A DNA stretch of 64,000 nt from DATCLS01 sp036563805 (lineage in GTDB: Bacteria > Actinomycetota > Acidimicrobiia > Acidimicrobiales > VFJN01). This document shows positions 16,431 to 23,009 of this stretch, piece by piece. The number at the start of each line of letters is the position of its first letter. Positions within the stretch are counted from its first letter, which is position 1. The translations under genes and the position numbers were made by a program. The notes under the pieces were generated by a model, which made no database searches, was not told where the DNA came from, and worked only from the letters and a program-made list of their open reading frames with translations. Location: contig DATCLS010000077.1 in the NCBI GenBank assembly GCA_036563805.1, positions 1 to 64,000 of the forward strand. The letters run 5' to 3'.

Positions 16431-17183
16431 TCAGACGTCCCGGGCCCGTAGGGCCGCCACGGCGAGCAGCACCGCGCCCGCGGTGTAGGCGGCCACGACC
16501 GCCAGCGACGGCCAGGCGCCCAGGCTCCCCACCGCCTCGGGTGTGGCGTCGGAGCTCTGGGTCAGCTTCTGCAGCACGCCGTTGAGCGAGGCGCCGCCCG
16601 CCCAGCGCTGGGCGCCGCCCAGCAGCGGGGCGACCAGGCCGGGCACCAGGACGACCGCCACGACCGCGGCCATGGCGCCGGCCGGCTGGCGGACCAGGGC
16701 GCCGACGGCCACGCCCAGCACGCCGAGGGCGGCGATGGCCAGGGCCACGCCGAGCACCGCCGGGAACGGGTCGCCGGTGGCGTGCACGTCGGCGTCGAGC
16801 AGCGCCCGGCCGATCCCGTAGGCGGCGACCGCCGCGGGCAGCGTGGCCGCCAGCGCCACCCCGGCGACGACCGTCGCCTTGGCCGCCAGCACGACGAGCG
16901 GGCGGGGGCAGGCGGCCAACGTCGTGCGGATCAGGCCGGTCCGGAGCTCGCTGGTCACCACGAGCGCCCCCAGGCCGGCGGCGACGAGCTGGGCCAGGGC
17001 GGCGCCACCCAGCAGGCTGGCGCCCAGGATCGTGTCGTCGGGCTGCACGCTTCCGGTGGCGCCCACCACGGCCGCCAGCAGAGGGAACACCGCGGCCAGG
17101 GCCAGCGCGGTGAGGACGGTGGAGCGGGTCGTGCGGAACTTGGTCCACTCGGACCGCACGGCGCACGGATAGCGGCTCGTCAT
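16431..17183 (-). CDS. ABC-2-type transporter permease
   Basis: A 250-residue membrane protein with about six hydrophobic segments. The N-terminus EWTKFRTTRSTVLTALALAA is typical of ABC-2 permeases next to DesKR-type systems, and the middle holds VVTSELRTGLIRTTLAACPR. The start lies four bases inside the ATPase stop. It forms an exporter with the ATPase encoded upstream. Substrate unknown; related systems export antimicrobials or lipids. Confidence 0.9.
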   Translation of the reverse strand: MTSRYPCAVRSEWTKFRTTRSTVLTALALAAVFPLLAAVVGATGSVQPDDTILGASLLGGAALAQLVAAGLGALVVTSELRTGLIRTTLAACPRPLVVLAAKATVVAGVALAATLPAAVAAYGIGRALLDADVHATGDPFPAVLGVALAIAALGVLGVAVGALVRQPAGAMAAVVAVVLVPGLVAPLLGGAQRWAGGASLNGVLQKLTQSSDATPEAVGSLGAWPSLAVVAAYTAGAVLLAVAALRARDV

Positions 17184-18186
17184 CGGATGGCCTCCTGGAG
17201 GGGCGTGTCGGATCGCGGCCCGGGTGCGTCAGCCGGATGCCCGGGTGCGTGGGCCGGATGCCCGGGTGCGTCAGCCGGGTGCCCGACGGCCCGGTGCTCG
17301 ACGCTCGCCGCCGTCAGCCGGCGGTAGACGTCCTCCAGCGACGAGCGCAGCGGCCGCAGCTCGTGGACGGCGAGGGCGTGGCGCGCCGCCAGCTCGCCCA
17401 CCTTCGCCGCGTCCGGGCCCACGACCCGCCACCCGCCGGCCGGGTCGGGATCCACCCGGGCGCCGTGCTCCTCCAACCGGGCCCGCAGGTCGTCCGCCCG
17501 CGGCGCCCGCACGTAGGTCACGGCCGGCGAGCCGGCGGCGATGAGCTCGGCCACGGGGGCGTCGGCGATCAGGCGGCCCCGCCCGACCACGACCAGGTGG
17601 TCGGGCGGTCAGCTCCATCTCGCTCAGCAGGTGGCTGGACAGGAACACCGTGCGGCCCTCGGCCGCCAGGCCCCTCATGAGGTCGCGGATCCAGCGGATG
17701 CCCTCGGTGTCCAGCCCGTTGACCGGCTCGTCGAACAACAGCACCCCGGGATCGCCCAGCAGGGCGGCGGCGATGCCCAGGCGCTGGCTCATCCCCAGCG
17801 AGAACGTCCCGACCCGCCGGCCGGCCACGTCCGCCAGCCCGACCGCGCCGAGGACCTCGTCGACCCGCCGGGCCGGGATCCGGTTGGCGTGGGCCAACGC
17901 CAGCAGGTGGTGGTAGGCCGAGCGGCCGCCGTGGACCGCCCGGGCGTCGAGCAGGGCACCGACCTCCCGCAGCGGGGCCGGCAGCTCGCGGTACGGCCGC
18001 CCGTTGACGAGCGCGGTGCCCGCGGTCGGCCGGGCCAGACCCAGGATCATGCGCATCGTCGTCGTCTTCCCCGACCCGTTGGGGCCGAGGAAGCCCGTCA
18101 CCCGGCCGGGGCGGACGGCGAATGACAGGTCGTCGACCGCCAGCCTCCGCCCGAACCGCTTGGTCAGACCCCGTACCTCCGATCAT
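17180..18186 (-). pseudogene. ABC-2 transporter ATP-binding protein, frameshifted twice
   Basis: The ATPase partner of the permease, readable only by joining frames. From ATG 18186 an extra G near 18180 must be skipped to get the canonical MIEVRGLTKRFGRRLAVDDL start. The main frame then gives Walker A GFLGPNGSGKTTTMRM, signature FSLGMSQRLGIAAAL, Walker B GVLLFDEPVNGLD and SSHLLSEMELTA. An extra C in the GGG run at 17603-17605 breaks the frame, and the next frame continues with DHLVVVGRGRLIADAPVAEL and a variable tail to 17180. The tail contains HPADAPGHPAHAPGHP repeats. All motifs are intact, so two single-base indels in homopolymers look more like sequencing error than decay. Without the fix the shortest product starts at GTG 18101. 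Confidence 0.85.
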
Positions 18187-18242
18187 GGCGGGCACGGTAC
18201 GGACGGGCCGCGGCGGGCGAATCCCCCGCACGCAGGCGGTGG

Positions 18243-18260
18243 CTACTGCGTCCGCAGTAG
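18243..18260. promoter_or_regulatory. Perfect inverted repeat, likely response-regulator operator
   Basis: CTACTGCG-TC-CGCAGTAG is a perfect 18-bp inverted repeat 57 bases upstream of the ATPase start, in front of the four-gene exporter/two-component operon. LuxR-type response regulators bind such short inverted repeats, and actinobacterial DesR-like operons are often autoregulated. The operator role is inferred. Confidence 0.7.
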
Positions 18261-18331
18261 GCGACGTACGGCGCAGCGACGGGGCGTCAGGGGCGCGGCT
18301 GGCGGCCGCGGCCCTCAGCGGGCCGACGGCC

Positions 18332-19471
18332 TCAGCACGCCGGGCCGGCGGGGGCGGTCACCGCCTTCAGCCCGGCGCCGCACAGCGGGACGACGCAGTC
18401 GGCGGGCAGCTCCCGGCGGATCCGGCGGGCCACGGCGTAGGGCACCGCCGCCGTGGGCTCGACGAACAGGCCGCGGCGCGCCAGATCGTCGCGGGCCCGC
18501 ACGATCTCGTCGTCGGCCACGACCTCGACCCGGGCCCCCACCTGGCGCACGGCGGCCACCATCTCCTCCAGCCGCGGGGGCTGGGCGATGGCGATCCCCT
18601 CGGCGATCGTGGGGCCGGCGACGTCGGCGGGCGCGGCCGCCCGCCCGTGCACGGCGTGCCACAGCGGCGCGCACGCCGCCGCCTGGGCCACGACGAACGC
18701 CGGCAGCCGGTCGACGAGCCCGGCCGCCCGCAGCTCGGCGAAGCCCTTCAGCGCGCCCAGGAACAGGGTCCCGTTGCCCGCCGGCACCACGACCGCCCCC
18801 GGGGCGGCGAAGCCGCGCTGCTCCCAGAGCTCGTAGGCGTAGGTCTTCGTCCCCTCGAGGAACAGCGGGTTCCACGCGTGGCTGGCGTAGAAGGCGCCGG
18901 TCCGCTCGACCTCGTCCTCGGCCGCCCGGGCGGCCGCCGCCCGGTCGCCGGGCACGGTCCGGATCTCGGCGCCGTGGGCCCGGGCCTGGACGAGCTTGGC
19001 CGGGCTCGTCGCCGCCGGCACGAACACGACGGCCGGGAGGCCGGCCCGAGCGGCGTAGGCGGCGATGGCGGTCCCGGCGTTGCCGCTCGAGTCGCACACG
19101 ATCCGCTCGACGCCGAGGGCCGCGGCCGCGGCCACCAGCACCGTTGCCCCGCGATCCTTGAACGACAGCGTGGGCGACGCCAGCTCGAGCTTTCCGGTCA
19201 GCCCGTCGCCCAGGTCGACGAGCGGCGTGCCGCCCTCGCCCAGACCGCAGCGGGCCGCGGCGGCCTCCGGGTCGGCGAACGGCAGGGCCTCGCGGTAGCG
19301 CCACAGGCCCGGCGGACGGCCGGCCAGGTCGTCGGGCCGGAGGGGCGGGGGCGCCGGCGCCAGCCGCCACGGCCGACCGTCGGCGGGGCGCCACGCCACC
19401 GGGTCGGGGACGTACCGACCCCCGTCGACCAAGCGGAGGTCGGTGAACGGGCTGGAGGGGCTCGCCGCCAC
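18332..19471 (-). CDS. Threonine-synthase-like PLP enzyme (fold type II)
   Basis: A 379-residue pyridoxal-phosphate enzyme. The PLP lysine lies in ELASPTLSFKDRGATVLVAA (about residue 105), followed by the phosphate-binding CDSSGNAGTAIAAYAARAGL and the GNGTLFLGALKGF block. GTPLVDLGDGLTGKLE matches the threonine-synthase substrate segment. It may be threonine synthase (O-phosphohomoserine to threonine) or a paralogue with another substrate; the reduced length and the divergent N-terminus leave this open. It is divergent from the PEP-mutase-family gene, with 77 bases between. Confidence 0.8.
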   Translation of the reverse strand: MAASPSSPFTDLRLVDGGRYVPDPVAWRPADGRPWRLAPAPPPLRPDDLAGRPPGLWRYREALPFADPEAAAARCGLGEGGTPLVDLGDGLTGKLELASPTLSFKDRGATVLVAAAAALGVERIVCDSSGNAGTAIAAYAARAGLPAVVFVPAATSPAKLVQARAHGAEIRTVPGDRAAAARAAEDEVERTGAFYASHAWNPLFLEGTKTYAYELWEQRGFAAPGAVVVPAGNGTLFLGALKGFAELRAAGLVDRLPAFVVAQAAACAPLWHAVHGRAAAPADVAGPTIAEGIAIAQPPRLEEMVAAVRQVGARVEVVADDEIVRARDDLARRGLFVEPTAAVPYAVARRIRRELPADCVVPLCGAGLKAVTAPAGPAC

Positions 19472-19548
19472 GGCACGAGGAAGTTACCGACCGGAGCCTC
19501 GCCAACGCGGGCCTCGCCAACCGGCCCCGGCCGTGCCAGGGTGGCCCC

Positions 19549-20352
19549 ATGGCGCGGGACCCCTCGGCGCTGGCGGCGCAGTGCGACCGCCTGCGGGCGC
19601 TGCACGTGCCCAGCACGCCCCTGCTGCTGCCCAACGCCTGGGACGCGGCTACGGCCCGGGCGGTGGTCGCCGCCGGGTTCCCGGTGGTCGCCACGACCAG
19701 CGGCGGGGTGGCCAACGCGCTGGGCTACGACGACCACGAGGGGGCGCCGGCCGCCGAGATGCTGGCCGCCGCCGGCCGCATCGCCCGGGCGGTGGACGTG
19801 CCCGTCACGGTCGACGCCGAGTCCGGCTACGGGCTGGAGCCCGCCGAGCTGGTGGCCGCCCTGGCCGAGGCGGGGGCGGCGGGCTGCAACCTCGAGGACA
19901 CCGACCACGCGGCCGATGCCGTGCGCGACCGGGACGAGCACGCCACCTGGCTCCGGGCCGTCCGGACGGCGGCCGACGAGCGGGGCTACCCGCTGGTGAT
20001 CAACGCCCGCATCGACGTGTTCCTCGCCGGCCTGGGCCGCGCCGGCGACGGCCGGCCGGTCCTCGAGGGCGCCCAAGGCGACCTGGTCGACGAAGCGCTG
20101 GACCGGGCCCGGGCCTACGTCGAGGCCGGCGCCGACTGCGTGTACCCGATCGCCCTGTGGGAGAGGGAGGCGGTGGTCGCGTTCCTCGCCCGGGCGCCGG
20201 CGCCGGTCAACCTGCTGCCCTCGCCCCAGTCGCCGCCGCCGGCCGAGCTGGCGGCGCTGGGCGCCGCCCGCCTCAGCTGGGCCAGCTTCCTGTTCCGGAC
20301 CGCGCTGGAGCGGTACGGCGAGGCGCTCGCCGAGATCGCCGCCCTGCGCTGA
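19549..20352 (+). CDS. Isocitrate lyase/PEP mutase-family enzyme
   Basis: A 267-residue TIM-barrel protein of the ICL/PEPM superfamily: PLLLPNAWDAATARAVVAAG, VATTSGGVANALGYDD, the metal-binding VTVDAESGYGLEPAELVAAL, and CNLEDTDHAA. The loop motif KKCGH of true isocitrate lyase is absent, so C-C or C-P bond chemistry on a small oxo acid is possible but the substrate is unknown. Many actinobacteria carry this subgroup, often annotated as PEP phosphonomutase-like. Confidence 0.88.
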   Translation: MARDPSALAAQCDRLRALHVPSTPLLLPNAWDAATARAVVAAGFPVVATTSGGVANALGYDDHEGAPAAEMLAAAGRIARAVDVPVTVDAESGYGLEPAELVAALAEAGAAGCNLEDTDHAADAVRDRDEHATWLRAVRTAADERGYPLVINARIDVFLAGLGRAGDGRPVLEGAQGDLVDEALDRARAYVEAGADCVYPIALWEREAVVAFLARAPAPVNLLPSPQSPPPAELAALGAARLSWASFLFRTALERYGEALAEIAALR

Positions 20353-20442
20353 GCCGGTGATGATCCGGCGGTGCGTCGGCGGTCGTCCGGGACGCGCCGG
20401 CGGTGAACGCCCGCCGGGCGGCGCCGGCCGGCGGGCGGTCCG

Positions 20443-20997
20443 CTACGCGTAGCGGTCGACGAACCGACCGCGAGCCGGGCGACCTCGGGCCAGCCGTGGT
20501 CGATGGTCAGGGAGTGGCCGCGGCCGGGCACCGCCACGATCTCGGTCACCGCCGGGTTGCGCCGCTGCCGCTTGTAGCGGCGTGGGCGATGGCCCAGGGC
20601 ACCGTGTGGTCCTCCTCACCTTCGATGATCAGCAGCGGGCCACGGTCGGGGCCGGTCGTGTCCACCTTGGCCTGCGTCCACGGGTTGAGGTTGGCGTTAC
20701 CCATCTGGGCTAGCGCCAACCCCGACCCGGCGACGTGGAAGGCGGTGTACAGCTCCTGCGCCTCGTCCTCGTCGAGGGCGTTGGCCCAGCCGTAGGCGAA
20801 CTGGTCGAACGTGAGCGTGAGATGGCGCGGCCCCGGGTGCGAGGGTCGACGAGGAACCGACCCAGCCCCTTGAGCACCGAGGCCGGCCGCGGCAGGACAC
20901 CCCGGAACACCCCGGGATCGATCGCCACCGTGACCGCCGACAGGCCCCGGCCGGCGAGCGTCTGCGCCAGCAGGCCGCCGGTCGAGTAGGTCGCCAC
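20443..20997 (-). pseudogene. Alpha/beta hydrolase remnant, truncated and frameshifted
   Basis: The C-terminal two thirds of an alpha/beta hydrolase, spread over three frames: YSTGGLLAQTLAGRGLSAVT, AIDPGVFRGVLPRP, then LTLTFDQFAYGWANALDEDE, LNPWTQAKVDTTGPDRGPLL, IIEGEEDHTVPWAIAHAA, and finally YKRQRRNPAVTEIVAVPGRG with the catalytic His (GHSLTI). At least three indels are needed (near 20830, 20575 and 20460). The protein begins at the nucleophile elbow, where GHSTGG should stand but YSTGG is found; everything before it is missing and the next gene's stop lies two bases away. Truncation plus several shifts argues for true decay. Confidence 0.8.
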
Positions 20998-20999
20998 GG

Positions 21000-21746
21000 C
21001 TACGGCTGCCGGGCCAGCCAGTCCTCGAAGCGGGTGGCCGCAAGCCGGGCGCCGGCGTCGGGGACGAGGCTGCGCTCGTCGAGGCGGGTGCCGAAGTAGC
21101 GGGCGTCGGGGTCGGCGACGACCCGACGGGGGTCGTGGCGGGCGGCGAGCGCACCCCGGACCAGCTCGTCGAAGCGGAACTGGTCGGGCCCGGCGATCTC
21201 GACCCGCCCCATGAGCGGCGGGGCGACCGCCACCTGGCCGACGGCGGCGGCGACGTCGTCGGCGGCCATGGGCTGGAACAGCACCGGGGGTAGGCGCACG
21301 ACGTCGTCCTCGGTGGCGCCGTCGGCGATACGGCCGACGAACTCGAAGAACTGCGTGGCCTGCACGATGGAGTACGGGATCGACGAGTCCTCGATGAGCG
21401 CCTCCTGGGCCACCTTGGCGCGCATGTAGCCGCTGTCGGGCAGGTCGGCGTCCCCGACGATCGACAGGGCGACGTGGTGGCCGACGCCGGTGGCGGCCTC
21501 GGTGTCGAGAAGGTTGCGAGTCGAGGTCTCGAAGAACTCGAGCACGGCCGCGTCACCCCAGGAGGGGGCGTTGGAGACGTCGACGACCACGTCGGCGCCC
21601 TGGAGGGCGACGGCGAGACCCTCGCCGGTGAGCGTGTTCACGCCCGTGTCCGGGGCGGCGGGGACGGCATCGTGGCCGTGGGCGCGGAACCAGGCCAGGA
21701 GCTTGGAGCCGATGAGCCCGGTGCCGCCGATGACGACGATCTTCAT
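21000..21746 (-). CDS. NAD(P)-binding NmrA/SDR-type oxidoreductase
   Basis: A 248-residue atypical SDR. The nucleotide-binding loop is IVVIGGTGLIGSKLLAWF at the start; then VVVDVSNAPSWGDAAVLEFF, VALSIVGDADLPDSGYMRAK (with the YxxxK-like pattern) and FQPMAADDVAAAVGQVA. Family members act as redox or dinucleotide-sensing proteins and are often induced with hydrolases. It ends two bases before a truncated hydrolase, suggesting a deletion joined the two. Confidence 0.9.
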   Translation of the reverse strand: MKIVVIGGTGLIGSKLLAWFRAHGHDAVPAAPDTGVNTLTGEGLAVALQGADVVVDVSNAPSWGDAAVLEFFETSTRNLLDTEAATGVGHHVALSIVGDADLPDSGYMRAKVAQEALIEDSSIPYSIVQATQFFEFVGRIADGATEDDVVRLPPVLFQPMAADDVAAAVGQVAVAPPLMGRVEIAGPDQFRFDELVRGALAARHDPRRVVADPDARYFGTRLDERSLVPDAGARLAATRFEDWLARQP

Positions 21747-21775
21747 GGTGAGCCTTTCCGTTGGTGCGGGGGTGG

Positions 21776-21829
21776 GGGGTGTCAGGGCAGGCCGGGGTGT
21801 CGGGGCAGGTCGGGGTGTCGGGGCAGGGA
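21776..21829. repeat. Three tandem 18-bp repeats containing a stop codon
   Basis: GGGGTGTCRGGGCAGG-based units lie at 21776-21793, 21794-21811 and 21812-21829. Read on the minus strand, each unit encodes six residues (LPRHPD/G) at the end of the 94-residue protein. The stop TGA (21782-21784) arises from a single A in the first unit where the others have G, so the end of the gene is inside the repeat. Confidence 0.85.
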
Positions 21830-22066
21830 CGGTGCCGCCCGGAGCACGGCCGAGGCCTCGCCGGCGTCGTGGTACTCGCCGACGACGACCTCGCCGTCGT
21901 AGGTCCCGTGTCCGTAGAGGACCCAGGTCGACTCCGCGACCTGGACCTGGCCGGCGACCTCGATGCCGACCGCGAGCAGCTCGGCGAGGCCGGCGAGGTG
22001 GGCGCCCACCCGGTCCCGGCGGGGGCCGGGACCGTCGGGGGCGGGCAGGGCGGGTGTGACGGACAT
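21782..22066 (-). CDS. Small hypothetical protein with repeat-encoded tail
   Basis: A 94-residue protein with a good GGAGG site six bases before ATG 22066. The centre (RVGAHLAGLAELLAVGIEVA, then VAESTWVLYGHGTYDGEVVV) looks like a small soluble alpha/beta domain. The C-terminal PRHPDLPRHPGLP comes from the 18-bp repeats. I do not recognise a family. It lies between the NmrA protein and an alpha/beta hydrolase on the same strand and is probably in one transcript with them. Confidence 0.65.
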   Translation of the reverse strand: MSVTPALPAPDGPGPRRDRVGAHLAGLAELLAVGIEVAGQVQVAESTWVLYGHGTYDGEVVVGEYHDAGEASAVLRAAPSLPRHPDLPRHPGLP

Positions 22067-22100
22067 GGCGGGCCTCCGTCCGGGGCGACGGCCGGCGCGG

Positions 22101-22832
22101 TCAGACCGCAGCCAGGGCCTCGCGGATGGTGGCGGTGACGGCGTCCGGCTCGGAGACGCTGAGGGCGTGCGACGCCCCGGCCATCTCCCGGGACGCCTTG
22201 GCGCCGGCGCGGTCGGCCATGAACCGCTGGAGGGCGACGGGGATGTTCAGGTCCTGGTCGCCGAACACGAACCACGACGGCCGCTGGCGCCACGCCGGCG
22301 TGGCGGTGGGCAGCCCCTCGGTGAGGGCCGCCTCGGTCGCCGGCCGCTGGGTCGCCGCCATGAGCGCCGCCTGCTCGGCCGGCAGGTCGGCGCAGAACTG
22401 GTGTGGGTACAGGTCGGGGCGGATCGCCAGCTCGGTCCCGCCGCCGGCCACCGGGTAGGCGACCAGGGCGTCGCCGAGGGTGCTGCCGGGGAACACGCTC
22501 GACAGCTCGAACGCCGACTCCCCCTGGTCGGGGGCGAACGCCCCGACGTACACGAGGGCGGCGACCGCGTCGTTGCCGGCGGCGGCCTCGGTGATGACCA
22601 TCCCGCCGTAGGAGTGGCCGACGAGCACGACCGGTGCGTCGGCGGCGGCGACGACGGCGCGCACGTAGGCGGCGTCGCCGGACAGGCTCCGCAGCGGGTT
22701 GGCGGCGGCCAGAACGGCGCCGCGGCCGCCGTCGGCGGCCGCGGCCCGCAGCCGCTCGATCACGGGGTTCCAGCTGGCGGACTCGGCGAAGGCGCCGTGG
22801 ACGAGCACGATGGTCGGGGTGTGGTCGGGCAT
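22101..22832 (-). CDS. Alpha/beta hydrolase
   Basis: A 243-residue hydrolase. TIVLVHGAFAESASW supplies the oxyanion region, VVLVGHSYGGMVITEAA the nucleophile elbow (Ser near residue 91), and GASHALSVSEPDAV the catalytic His near the end. The family is annotated as esterase or chloroperoxidase-like; substrate unknown. ATG 22832 is preferred because a GGGAG site stands eight bases upstream; GTG 22841 is too close to it. It is the first gene of a minus-strand set with the 94-residue protein and the NmrA protein. Confidence 0.9.
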   Translation of the reverse strand: MPDHTPTIVLVHGAFAESASWNPVIERLRAAAADGGRGAVLAAANPLRSLSGDAAYVRAVVAAADAPVVLVGHSYGGMVITEAAAGNDAVAALVYVGAFAPDQGESAFELSSVFPGSTLGDALVAYPVAGGGTELAIRPDLYPHQFCADLPAEQAALMAATQRPATEAALTEGLPTATPAWRQRPSWFVFGDQDLNIPVALQRFMADRAGAKASREMAGASHALSVSEPDAVTATIREALAAV

Positions 22833-23009
22833 GGGGCTCACTCCCAGATGGCCGGTGGGCGACAGGAGAAGCGTCCGCCCGCGCCGGGCCCGCTCGCTTC
22901 CGTGAGAGTCCCGAGCCCGGGCCCCAGTCGGCGCCCCGGGTCCTGACCGGCGTCCCCGGGCGGCCCGGGCGGCCCAGGCCCGAGGACGCCCGGCGCGGCC
23001 GGCGGCGGG

